This document shows positions 24,441 to 33,161 of a stretch of 48,755 bases of DNA, one piece after another; the stretch's first letter is position 1, and the number at the start of each line of letters is the position of its first letter. Below the pieces are notes generated by a model. It did no database searches and was not told where the DNA came from. It was given only the letters and a program-made list of their open reading frames with translations. Source of the stretch: an uncultured bacterium (GTDB taxonomy: Bacteria; Planctomycetota; UBA1135); assembly GCA_937919925.1 (NCBI GenBank), contig CALFOT010000015.1, positions 1 to 48,755 on the forward strand, written 5' to 3'. Both the position numbers and the translations under genes were made by a program.

Positions 24441-26591
24441 ATGGCCAAATCTAGCCTCATCGACCGCTTTCCTCAGTACCGCGATAAATATCTCGCGGAC
24501 TTAGTGGCTGATTTGCACATCAATGAAAAGAGTGCCATGATTGGCCACGCCGTGGTTATTTGGATTGTGGTGGGAGTAAAATGGGCTGTTTTGCCTCATT
24601 GGGCGCTGTTGATGTGGGGTGGTGCCGTGAGTGCCTCCGTCATGGCTCGCTTCCTGGTTTTTCGCCGCTACCAACGCCGTACCGCCAACCAGAAACGCGA
24701 TGTTCAGTTGCACACTTTTGGAATTGGCGCATGTGCGCTTGCCTGGAGCGGCGGATTCTTGACGGTCCTGCCTTTCTGTAGTTCCAGTGACATTCCGTTT
24801 TTGATGATGGTGATTGCGGTCTTGTCGGCGTCGGCAATTGTTTCGCTGTCTGCACGCTTAAAAAGCTACGCGATTTTTTCCACCTTGCTGGTCTTGCCGT
24901 GCGTCCTGAGCTTATTCCTGAGCGATAACCCGGATTTCGCCACGGGCACTCTGGCCCTTATCTTTTTAGTTTTCTGTGGCTCCGGCGTAAAGCGCGCCAA
25001 CCAAATATCCCAAAGCGCCATGATTCGACGTTACCAAAATAGCGAGATCATGCGCGACCTCGGCCAAGCAAAACGTCAACTTCAAGAGGCGGTGCGTCAC
25101 GCAGAAGCTGCCAATGCCGCCAAAAAAGAGTTTCTCGCCAACGTCAGCCATGAAATTCGCACGCCAATGAATGGAGTGCTGGGCATGACCGATTTGGTGT
25201 TAGAAACCGAACTAAATGACGACCAGCGCAACTGCCTCGATACCGCGCGTCGCAGCGGCACCAGTTTGTTGCGTTTGATTGATGACTTGCTGGACTTCTC
25301 CAAAATTGAGGCCGGCAAAATGGAGATGGAGATTCTTGCCTACGAACTGCGCCCACTCGTCACCGATTTGGTGAATGTGCATCGGGTAAGTGGCAAAGCA
25401 AAAGCGGAAATCCTGCTGAATTATGCCGACGACGTGCCAGCAGTCATGGTGGGTGATCCCAACCGCATGCGCCAGGTGATCAATAACTTGCTCAGCAATG
25501 CGGTGAAATTCGCGCCCCGAGGATATATTCGCCTCAGCGTGCTGCGCAGCGAAATCCATGGCGAACAGCTATTAGAGCTCTCCGTGGCCGATGATGGTGT
25601 TGGCATTCCTCCAGATCGCCTCAACAGTATTTTCGAATCTTTCACCCAGGCTGACGGCTCCACCACGCGCAACTACGGAGGCACGGGCCTTGGCCTAACC
25701 ATTTCGCGCAAGCTCGTCGAGCTCATGGGTGGAACTCTCACGGTGCAAAGTGATGTTGGAGTGGGCAGTGTGTTTTCGGTAGCACTCCCCCTCGTCACCC
25801 AAAAGATTTGTGGCCTGTCCTCCGCAATGGCGATTCTTGTCGTCGGCAAGGATAGCGCCGACCAGGCGGACGCACTTTGCAGCGCCGGCGCAAATGCCCA
25901 AGCGGGCCAACTGGATGGAGAACTTTGGAACCTTGCGCGTAGTCTGTTCTACGATGGCCAAGCCCAACACTTCTTGTTTTTGCAGCGCGAAGATTATTTC
26001 GCAAATCAGAAACTCGTGGATGCATTCCTACGCCATTTCCAGTGCGTTCCGGTGTTTACCGGTGCCAAGGAAGGGACTGTGCCGATTCTCAATGCACTCC
26101 AATGGGCTGGAGAGATCGATGCCGAAACCTTAGACAATCTGCTAAGCCAATCAAAAAACTTTGTGGCGGTTGCAAGCACGCTGCCAGCATGCGAAAACAA
26201 TTCACTACGCATTTTGGTTGCCGAAGATCATAAAATTAATGCCACGATTGTGCGCCGCATGCTGGAGAGCATGGGCCATCAAGTGGAAGTGGCTGTGGAT
26301 GGCCAAGCTGCGGTCGATGCCTTCACCCAACATGGTGCAGATCTAATTCTAATGGATCTGCAAATGCCGATTATGGGTGGTCATGATGCCTGTCGTGCCA
26401 TCCGTCAAATGGACCATGGCAAGGATATTCCAATCCTTGCACTTACCGCCCATGCCACTGCTGAAGAAAGGCAGCTGAGCATGGAAGCTGGGATGGATGA
26501 TCACGTCACCAAACCTTTCACTCGGGCGCAACTCACCAGCGCCGTCCAACTCTGGGGAACTTCCCTCCGCAACCCTGAGAAGCAGCAATGA
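24441..26591 (+). CDS. Membrane hybrid histidine kinase
   Basis: A 716-residue sensor kinase. The N-terminal part (about 33-185) has several hydrophobic segments and no recognised sensor domain. The HisKA motif is ANVSHEIRTPMNG with phospho-acceptor H237. The ATPase domain has an N box (NNLLSNAVKF), DDGVGIPPDRL and GGTGLGLTIS. Residues about 455-590 look like a receiver that has lost its acidic residues. A canonical receiver follows, with phospho-acceptor D639 in LILMDLQMP and a KPF lysine. Its last bases overlap the diguanylate cyclase regulator (ATGA), so a His-Asp relay to that protein is likely, possibly with an Hpt protein elsewhere. Confidence 0.88.
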   Translation: MAKSSLIDRFPQYRDKYLADLVADLHINEKSAMIGHAVVIWIVVGVKWAVLPHWALLMWGGAVSASVMARFLVFRRYQRRTANQKRDVQLHTFGIGACALAWSGGFLTVLPFCSSSDIPFLMMVIAVLSASAIVSLSARLKSYAIFSTLLVLPCVLSLFLSDNPDFATGTLALIFLVFCGSGVKRANQISQSAMIRRYQNSEIMRDLGQAKRQLQEAVRHAEAANAAKKEFLANVSHEIRTPMNGVLGMTDLVLETELNDDQRNCLDTARRSGTSLLRLIDDLLDFSKIEAGKMEMEILAYELRPLVTDLVNVHRVSGKAKAEILLNYADDVPAVMVGDPNRMRQVINNLLSNAVKFAPRGYIRLSVLRSEIHGEQLLELSVADDGVGIPPDRLNSIFESFTQADGSTTRNYGGTGLGLTISRKLVELMGGTLTVQSDVGVGSVFSVALPLVTQKICGLSSAMAILVVGKDSADQADALCSAGANAQAGQLDGELWNLARSLFYDGQAQHFLFLQREDYFANQKLVDAFLRHFQCVPVFTGAKEGTVPILNALQWAGEIDAETLDNLLSQSKNFVAVASTLPACENNSLRILVAEDHKINATIVRRMLESMGHQVEVAVDGQAAVDAFTQHGADLILMDLQMPIMGGHDACRAIRQMDHGKDIPILALTAHATAEERQLSMEAGMDDHVTKPFTRAQLTSAVQLWGTSLRNPEKQQ

Positions 26592-27538
26592 AAATATTGA
26601 TCGCTGATGACGAAGCAGTACCACGCCGGGTACTTGAAAAACAACTGACCAACTGGGGCCATGAAGTCATGGTTGCAAAGGACGGGCGCGAAGCCCTGCA
26701 ACTCTTTCAACAGCATGATCACAAAATGATTATCACGGATTGGATGATGCCTTTTCTGGACGGTCCACAACTGTGCGCGGAAATTCGCACGTTAGAGGCC
26801 GATTCCGATAACCCCTCTTTCATTATTCTTCTAACTGGCAAGACTAGCTCCGAAGACTTAGCGAGCGGCTTGGCATCTGGTGCGAATGATTTCATCAGTA
26901 AGCCTTTTCATCAACTGGAACTAGAAGCCCGCATGCGCAATGGCGAACGCATTTTGTCACTTCAAACTCAATTATCACGCCAGAAAGAGGAAGCACTGCA
27001 ATTGGCGCGCACGGACTCGCTCACGCAGTTGATGAACCGTCGAGCGATGCTCGACATTATGCGTCTGGATGAAGACCGCATGCGCCGCGAACGGCGGCCT
27101 TTGGGTGTGGTCATGATTGACCTCGATCATTTCAAAGCGGTGAACGACAACCATGGACACGCTACCGGTGACATGGTGCTGAAAGCCGCATCCGAATGTT
27201 TCTCCCAAACCATTCGCGGAGGTGACTACGTCGGCCGTTGGGGCGGCGAGGAATTCCTCATAGCCCTCCCCGGCGCAGATATCATTCAGTGTGCGGAAGT
27301 GGCCGAGCGCTGCCGCAATCGCCTGGCAGCGCTGCGTTTCAGTTTGGATGACGGCACGATCTTGAGCGTGTCGGCAAGTTTCGGCACCGCCTCAGCCGAA
27401 GGCGCAAGTCGCGCCGAGCTATTGGATTTGGTGAACCAAGCAGACAAGGCGCTGTACTGGGCAAAAGATGCCGGCCGCAATCGTGTAAAAATTTATGTGG
27501 CAAGCGCCGACACCGAGCAACAGCGGAAACCTCACTAA
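26588..27538 (+). CDS. Response regulator with GGDEF diguanylate cyclase domain
   Basis: A 316-residue PleD-like output protein. The receiver domain (1-120) has acidic residues D7/D8, phospho-acceptor D51 in TDWMMP, and K104 in SKPF. A short helical linker leads to a GGDEF domain with the active-site motif GGEEF (218-222). An RxxD inhibitory site (R209 to D212) lies five residues before it, so product inhibition by cyclic di-GMP is expected. It should make cyclic di-GMP from GTP when phosphorylated. The start overlaps the kinase stop as ATGA. The output (motility, adhesion or matrix) is not shown by neighbours. Confidence 0.9.
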   Translation: MKILIADDEAVPRRVLEKQLTNWGHEVMVAKDGREALQLFQQHDHKMIITDWMMPFLDGPQLCAEIRTLEADSDNPSFIILLTGKTSSEDLASGLASGANDFISKPFHQLELEARMRNGERILSLQTQLSRQKEEALQLARTDSLTQLMNRRAMLDIMRLDEDRMRRERRPLGVVMIDLDHFKAVNDNHGHATGDMVLKAASECFSQTIRGGDYVGRWGGEEFLIALPGADIIQCAEVAERCRNRLAALRFSLDDGTILSVSASFGTASAEGASRAELLDLVNQADKALYWAKDAGRNRVKIYVASADTEQQRKPH

Positions 27539-27546
27539 GGGTTTCC

Positions 27547-28332
27547 CTAAAGCGTGCGGGCGGGCTGGATAAAACGCCAGCTCACAAACAGCAAGAAAGC
27601 TCCAAAGGCTAGCGTTAATGGGCGTGGGTCGAGCCAGGTGTTGCGCAGCCACACTCCAACTGCCGCAGTGGGTAGTGCGCCGAGCAGCAGGGCGGGCAAA
27701 AAATGCCCTTCCACGCGCCCATCACGCCAGGCAACGCGGAGGGCAAGTAGTGCCGTAGGAATCATAGCCATCAAGCTAATCGCGGTGGCTTGATGGAAAC
27801 CAACGCCGCCTACTAAAAAAACCAGCCCTGGCACCACCACGATGCCGCCACCGACGCCAAATAAAATCGAGCAAATTCCTGCTCCCACTCCAAGAATCGC
27901 GCCACCGCAACCCATCAGAATGCGATCGCCGTTGGAGAATCCTGCGAGTGCTTGTACTGGAATTTGACCGAACATGCCCAAGCTACGCGCGGCGGCAAGA
28001 AGCAAAAGACTTAGAAAAAGAAACTTGAGGTGAGTAGTACCAAGGCGTCGGTCAATCGCGCGGCCAATCCAAACACCCAGAGGTCCACCCGCAGCAATGG
28101 CTAAAGCCAAAACCGGATCGTGGTTTTCAGGCGCAGTCAAATATTCCGCTGCAACCGCCACCGCAGCCGCGGCAGGGACAATCGCGAGAGCCGTGCCAGT
28201 GGCTTTGCGCACATCTAAGCCGCGTAATAGCAGTGCCGGGCTCATCACTAGCCCCCCGCCCACACCAAGCATGCCAGCGACTAAGCCGGCTAAAAGTCCA
28301 ACGCCAAGAATCTGCGACTGATTGCGTTGCAT
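27547..28332 (-). CDS. TSUP (TauE/SafE) family membrane transporter
   Basis: A 261-residue membrane protein with the internal duplication of the TauE/SafE family: GMLGVGGGLVMSPALL in the first half and FGVGGGIVVVPGLVF in the second. About eight hydrophobic segments are expected. Family members move sulfite, sulfonates or other small organic anions. The ATG at 28332 is four bases after the hldE stop, so it is probably the last gene of the LPS operon. In-frame codons further upstream lie inside hldE and are not used. A link to LPS synthesis is not obvious and the substrate is unknown. Confidence 0.85.
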   Translation of the reverse strand: MQRNQSQILGVGLLAGLVAGMLGVGGGLVMSPALLLRGLDVRKATGTALAIVPAAAAVAVAAEYLTAPENHDPVLALAIAAGGPLGVWIGRAIDRRLGTTHLKFLFLSLLLLAAARSLGMFGQIPVQALAGFSNGDRILMGCGGAILGVGAGICSILFGVGGGIVVVPGLVFLVGGVGFHQATAISLMAMIPTALLALRVAWRDGRVEGHFLPALLLGALPTAAVGVWLRNTWLDPRPLTLAFGAFLLFVSWRFIQPARTL

Positions 28333-28336
28333 CAAC

Positions 28337-29800
28337 TTAGCGACTGCGGATTCGATCGGCCAAGCCAGTGGTGCTGCGGCCGGGCAGTAAATCAATGAAT
28401 AACACTTCGCCGCCAGATTGCTCCACGAACTCCGCACCGGCAACACCCTTACCGCGCCAATCTGCACCTTTGACCAACACATCCGGTTGAATATCCCGAA
28501 TCAGCAATTCTGGAGTATCGGCCTCAAAAGGAACCACCATATCGACGCATTCCAGCGCCGCTAAAACCTCAGCACGATCTTGCAACACATTAAAGGGCCG
28601 TTCTTCCCCCTTCAAACGCCGCACCGATGCGTCGCTGTTCAAGCCCAGCACCAAGACATCGCCAAGCCCGCGTGCGGCATGCAGATAGCGCACGTGTCCG
28701 GCATGCAGAATGTCAAAACAACCATTGGTGAAGACGATGCGGCGCCCTTCACGACGGAACTCGGCGAGTGCCGCTTGCACTCCGTCTGCATCGGCGAGGG
28801 CGAAGACTTTGCCCGACGGCGTGCTCGCACGAAGCTCCTGCAGCAACTCTTCGCGCCCAACTGCGGTGGTACCCACTTTCGCAACGGCAAGGCCTGCGGC
28901 GGCGTTTGCCAAACGCACCGCAACATCGTGCGCTAAGCCTTCCGCGAGTGCCACGGCGAGCGCAGCAATCACCGTATCTCCAGCACCCGTGACATCGTAA
29001 ACCTGGCGTGCGGCGGTGGGCAAATGCAGCGGCGGTTGCTCGGCATCGAGCAAAAACATTCCCTCTGCCCCAAGCGTAACCAGTAAAGCACCCACACCTG
29101 CAGCGGCGCGCAAAGCTTCACCTTGTTGCGCCAAAAGGTTGAGATCCGTAAGCGCACAACCTGCTGCGCGTTCCGCTTCGGAGCGGTTTGGCGTGACCAT
29201 CGTGGCACCGCGATAGCGCGAAAAATCACTCGTTTTCGGATCCACTAAGCACGGCACGCCGCGACGGGTGGCTTCGGCAATCACAGCTGCCACTAACTCG
29301 CTAGTGAGGCAGCCCTTCGCATAATCAGACAACACCACTGCCTGCCACTCACTAGCAACCAACGCCGCCAACAAACTGGCACTTGCGGCAGTATTGATTG
29401 GTTGCGTTTCTTCGCGATCCACGCGCAACATTTGCTGGTTGCGTGCCATCACGCGAATCTTTTGAATAGTGGGACGATCATCACAAATTTCCATCCCACT
29501 GGCATCGGCACCAAGATGTGCGAAGGCTTGCACCATTTCTACACCTGCAGCATCGTTGCCCAGCGGACCAAAGCAACAGACCTCGGCGCCCAACGCCACT
29601 AAGTTCGCAACCACGTTGCCGGCCCCACCCAAACGATCTTCTTCGCGAAAGGCGTGCACCACCGGTACGGGTGCTTCCGGACTGATGCGTGCCGCTTCAC
29701 CCCACACATAACGGTCAAACATAAAATCACCAATCACGGCAATACGTGGCCGCCCTAACTGCTGCAATACCGGAATCAAATCTTGGTGAGTATTCATCAT
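28337..29800 (-). CDS. hldE: Bifunctional heptose 7-phosphate kinase / heptose 1-phosphate adenylyltransferase
   Basis: A 487-residue fusion of two LPS-precursor enzymes. The N-terminal PfkB-type kinase (about 1-320) has DRLGGAGNVVANL and the active-site motif DVTGAGDTV; it phosphorylates D-glycero-beta-D-manno-heptose 7-phosphate. The C-terminal nucleotidyltransferase (about 345-487) has TNGCFDILHAGHV and the later GLNSDASVRRLKG, and makes ADP-heptose. Both active sites look intact. The ATG at 29800 overlaps the upstream acyltransferase stop (ATGA). ADP-heptose supply implies an inner core with heptose in the LPS of this organism. Confidence 0.93.
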   Translation of the reverse strand: MMNTHQDLIPVLQQLGRPRIAVIGDFMFDRYVWGEAARISPEAPVPVVHAFREEDRLGGAGNVVANLVALGAEVCCFGPLGNDAAGVEMVQAFAHLGADASGMEICDDRPTIQKIRVMARNQQMLRVDREETQPINTAASASLLAALVASEWQAVVLSDYAKGCLTSELVAAVIAEATRRGVPCLVDPKTSDFSRYRGATMVTPNRSEAERAAGCALTDLNLLAQQGEALRAAAGVGALLVTLGAEGMFLLDAEQPPLHLPTAARQVYDVTGAGDTVIAALAVALAEGLAHDVAVRLANAAAGLAVAKVGTTAVGREELLQELRASTPSGKVFALADADGVQAALAEFRREGRRIVFTNGCFDILHAGHVRYLHAARGLGDVLVLGLNSDASVRRLKGEERPFNVLQDRAEVLAALECVDMVVPFEADTPELLIRDIQPDVLVKGADWRGKGVAGAEFVEQSGGEVLFIDLLPGRSTTGLADRIRSR

Positions 29801-30753
29801 GAGTCTAGGTTCTCCCCTGGCGGGCGAGTGCGGTAACGATCGTGAATCCACAAGTACTGTTCAGGAGCACGACGGATGACTTCTTCGAGGCATGTATGGA
29901 TGCGAACATTGAGATCGTAAACGGCTTGATCGGTGGCTATTTGTTTTGTTCCGCCCTCTAGCAATTGCTGACAGCCGATAGTCCAACTGCCGATGGTTTT
30001 GTTGCGCAAACACCAGAATACCAGCAGCGGCGCACCCATTTTCAAAGCAATTGCAGCAGCAGCGCGTTCGGTGGCGGCAAGATGACCAAACCAGGGCACA
30101 AAAATCGGCGCTTGGTGCGCGTTTTGATCGCTTGCAAGCACCACGGAATCGCCATTACGCAAATGGCGCATCATCAGACGCACTGCTCCGCGACGCGGCA
30201 ACAGGGTGACTCCCCAACCCTCCCGCGACCGTTTCAGCCGTTCCCCGAGGTAATAGTTGTTCGGCAAGCGCATCGGGAATGCTGGGTTTAATCCGAGTAA
30301 ACCCATGCCGGCACCGCCGGTTTCAAAACTTCCCAAGTGAGCTTGCACCAAAACGGCACCCTTGCCAGCAGCACCACGCAGGAGTGGTTCCGCGCCGTCT
30401 TCAAAAAGCAGCCTGCCATCCATGGCGCCGCGCAAACGGTCCGAATAAAACAACACTTCGGCAGCAGAACGGCCAAGGGTGGCGCAAGACTGCTTCAAAA
30501 TGTGATCTCTCTGGCTTGCGGAAAGTTCTGGGAAAGCGAGTGCGATTTGAAAACGCCCGGCCCGGCGACGACGCGAGAATAACCAGGCAAGACGCCCGCC
30601 GGCAGCACCTATGGCATACAACCACGAAATAGGCAACACGTTCAGTAGCGCCAACAACAATCGGGTGGGCTGATACAGCAACCATGGAATTGGACCAGGC
30701 TTGTGCTTCCAACGGCGACGCAGACGTTTACGCAACGAGCGCAAGGAACTCAC
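29797..30753 (-). CDS. LpxL/HtrB-like lipid A acyltransferase
   Basis: A 318-residue lysophospholipid acyltransferase-family protein with a basic N-terminus, a membrane-inserting helix (LLALLNVLPISWLYAIG, about 32-50) and the HX4E catalytic motif H139-E144 in AHLGSFE. Later family landmarks are ASDQNAHQ and PWFGHLAAT. It adds a secondary acyl chain to lipid A at the inner membrane; LpxL versus LpxM specificity cannot be read from sequence. The start is a GTG overlapping the lpxK stop (GTGA at 30753-30750), and its stop overlaps hldE. Confidence 0.85.
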   Translation of the reverse strand: MSSLRSLRKRLRRRWKHKPGPIPWLLYQPTRLLLALLNVLPISWLYAIGAAGGRLAWLFSRRRRAGRFQIALAFPELSASQRDHILKQSCATLGRSAAEVLFYSDRLRGAMDGRLLFEDGAEPLLRGAAGKGAVLVQAHLGSFETGGAGMGLLGLNPAFPMRLPNNYYLGERLKRSREGWGVTLLPRRGAVRLMMRHLRNGDSVVLASDQNAHQAPIFVPWFGHLAATERAAAAIALKMGAPLLVFWCLRNKTIGSWTIGCQQLLEGGTKQIATDQAVYDLNVRIHTCLEEVIRRAPEQYLWIHDRYRTRPPGENLDS

Positions 30754-31793
30754 GAAACAAACCTCCCGTCAGGATCTTGCGCTGCCCACAGGGGCTCAAT
30801 TTGAGCCGCGCGCACCGGCAAATGAAAATCAGTAAGCAATCGTTCCCACACTTCTGCGCCACGGACAAATTTCCAATCAATCCGCAACTCCCACATTTGT
30901 TCGCTGGCAAAGGGGCGTAATTTGACGCCATCTTTTTCGGTCACGACGACGCATTGTTCGCGCGAAAAGCTCTTTGCATCTTCAGCACTCCACGCATGGT
31001 GATCATCAAAACGTAAAAAACTTTCCACCTGCATACCCGCGTCCAAACAAAGCTGGTGAAACGTTGCCGGGTTGCCAATACCGGCTGCCAGTACCACGCT
31101 ACGGCCAGCAAAATCGGCCACGGCAACAATCTCGCCAGTGCTGAGATTGCGTAAATCGCGTGCCTGTACCCCACCTTCCACACGCGCCTGGGAGGGTTTG
31201 CCAGGCCGAGCGCGATGAATACGCTGCCAAATATCCACCAAGCGATCTTCGCTGACGAGCTCCGCGCGCGATACCACAATCAAATCCGCGCGAACCAAAG
31301 CACTCAGCGGCTCGCGAAATAAGCCTGCCGGGAAACACCTACCAAACGGCCGCGTTGCATCCACCACCACGATATCCAAATCGCGCTGCAAGCGTAGATG
31401 CTGAAACCCATCATCGAGCAACAGCAGCTCTGGCCGCGTGGCACCCAGAAGTTGGCGCATTCCGGCCACCCGATCGGAACCTTCCACCAAGCGCACATGG
31501 GGAAAACGCTCCTCCAAAATGCGGCCCTCATCACCACCATAACCGCGCGACAAAACCCCTACGCTTGCGCCATGTTTTTCCAACCAGGCCAAAGTCGCCA
31601 ACAACAGCGGAGTTTTGCCGGTGCCGCCAGCGGAGATGTTGCCTATGGACAAGGTTGGCAGAGGCGGGCGTACCGACGCCCTCAGACCCCTGCGAAAAGC
31701 CACCACACGCGCTCTTGCGATGACCGCAAACAGCCACCCTAAGGGAGCAAGGGCTGTGCCCAGCGGGCCGTCAAGCCTGCTCTGCAAACTCAA
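30750..31793 (-). CDS. lpxK: Tetraacyldisaccharide 4'-kinase
   Basis: Kinase that phosphorylates the 4' position of the lipid A disaccharide at the inner membrane. Family signatures: P-loop GNISAGGTGKTP, LSRGYGG, LLLDDGFQH and VVVDATRPFG, with late VVTEKDGVKL. Length (347 residues from the TTG at 31793) is normal. I favour that TTG because GGGAGG stands just before it and it overlaps the sulfatase-like stop (TTGA). An in-frame ATG at 31808 is an alternative. It is second in the LPS operon and directly precedes the acyltransferase. Confidence 0.9.
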   Translation of the reverse strand: MSLQSRLDGPLGTALAPLGWLFAVIARARVVAFRRGLRASVRPPLPTLSIGNISAGGTGKTPLLLATLAWLEKHGASVGVLSRGYGGDEGRILEERFPHVRLVEGSDRVAGMRQLLGATRPELLLLDDGFQHLRLQRDLDIVVVDATRPFGRCFPAGLFREPLSALVRADLIVVSRAELVSEDRLVDIWQRIHRARPGKPSQARVEGGVQARDLRNLSTGEIVAVADFAGRSVVLAAGIGNPATFHQLCLDAGMQVESFLRFDDHHAWSAEDAKSFSREQCVVVTEKDGVKLRPFASEQMWELRIDWKFVRGAEVWERLLTDFHLPVRAAQIEPLWAAQDPDGRFVS

Positions 31794-33109
31794 CGTGCCT
31801 CCCACCATGGGTGCGCGGCCAGCAAGCTCCGCAAAACCGACCACTGCACGTGATCCGCCAGCAATGGCTCCCAAAAACCTGGATCATGGCGGTGGTTGTA
31901 CAACTCTTCCGCCCCACTGCGTTGATCTTGGATGAGCGTGAAATCCCCCAACCGCAGCAAACGTTTTTGCACGTATTTCTCCAATTGCTCCTTCCGCACA
32001 GGTCGAAAATCGACCTCCGCAGTGGCATAGGGAGGTGCTTCGGCGTGCCGCCCGCTAGGCAGCTCGATTCCCGCCACGCCCAGCAACGCGGCATAAATCT
32101 GCGACAGCATAAAACCCCCACCAGCAATTTCAGGGAAGTGCCAAGCGGCACTCCACGCCGCAGGAACGTGGACCAGTAACGGCACTTCCACTAACTCTGG
32201 AAATAGCGTTTGGGTATGGCCAATATGCCCGCGTTCCCCGAGCTCTTCACCATGGTCTGCGGTGAAGACCATCACGGTTTTTTGCCACTGCTGCTGCGCT
32301 TGCAGCAACTCGACGACCCTCTGCACCTGCACATCCACAGCGTGAATCTCTTCATCATAGAAGGCTGCCAAGGCAGCCTGGTCGGCACTGCTGCAGTCCG
32401 CTTCGTGCTCACGTAAAACATCATTTGAAACTCCAGCATGGACCCACCCAAGATAATTAGGATCCAACCAATCCACATCCGCATGATCCTCAAAAGAAGC
32501 GTGTGGATCGAAGTAATGTAGAACTAAAAACCACGGCTTAGTGGGGTTTCGCTGCTGGAGCCAATGGATTCCCGCCTCACTGACTTTGGCTGCCGTGGAG
32601 CCACGATGAGGGTTTTTCAAATCCACCATGCTGTCGTCATAAAAATCAAAGCCAGTATCAAAGCCAGACTTACTGCCCTTGGTCAGCAAAAAGTTACTCA
32701 TCACACAACCGGTGTCGTAACCCGCGGCGGAAAATTCCGCGGCCAAAGTATGGGGATCCTGCAGCGTGCTTCCCGCCCCCACCAAGCGCATGACGCCGTG
32801 CTCCGCCGGGGGGAGCCCGGTGAACAACGTTGCCATGCTTGGTTTCGTCCAACTACTCGGCGCCAACACCTGCTGCACAACCAACATTTGCTCTTGCCCC
32901 ACGAGGCTCTGTAAAAATGGTGTTGTTGGGTTTTCCGTATAGCCGTAAGGGGACAAATGGTCCGCGCGCAAGGTATCGACCACCACCAACAAAATATTGG
33001 GCTGCAAAGCCTGGGTAGGGTCTTGCTGCTGCTTGCCCGAACACGACCAAGCCACAAGGCCAATGCCCAACAAGCTGAGGCAAGATAATTTCGCTACGGA
33101 GGATGTCAT
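31790..33109 (-). CDS. Sulfatase-like alkaline-phosphatase-superfamily hydrolase
   Basis: A 439-residue exported protein with a hydrophobic N-terminus and a possible, imperfect lipobox at C23. The metal-binding start NILLVVVDTLRADHLSPYG (D45) and the later FTADHGEELGERGHIGH are typical of sulfatases. The nucleophile region reads SSWTKPSMATLFTG: T88 stands where sulfatases carry the Cys or Ser that becomes formylglycine. It is therefore probably not a formylglycine sulfatase but a threonine-nucleophile relative, as in phosphoethanolamine transferases. It heads the lipid A operon, overlapping lpxK, so an LPS or lipid head-group substrate is possible (inference). Confidence 0.78.
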   Translation of the reverse strand: MTSSVAKLSCLSLLGIGLVAWSCSGKQQQDPTQALQPNILLVVVDTLRADHLSPYGYTENPTTPFLQSLVGQEQMLVVQQVLAPSSWTKPSMATLFTGLPPAEHGVMRLVGAGSTLQDPHTLAAEFSAAGYDTGCVMSNFLLTKGSKSGFDTGFDFYDDSMVDLKNPHRGSTAAKVSEAGIHWLQQRNPTKPWFLVLHYFDPHASFEDHADVDWLDPNYLGWVHAGVSNDVLREHEADCSSADQAALAAFYDEEIHAVDVQVQRVVELLQAQQQWQKTVMVFTADHGEELGERGHIGHTQTLFPELVEVPLLVHVPAAWSAAWHFPEIAGGGFMLSQIYAALLGVAGIELPSGRHAEAPPYATAEVDFRPVRKEQLEKYVQKRLLRLGDFTLIQDQRSGAEELYNHRHDPGFWEPLLADHVQWSVLRSLLAAHPWWEAR

Positions 33110-33161
33110 GATTTCGGCAGTAGACCGAAGGCCCAGGGTGCCAATATGTTACCCTCCTTGC

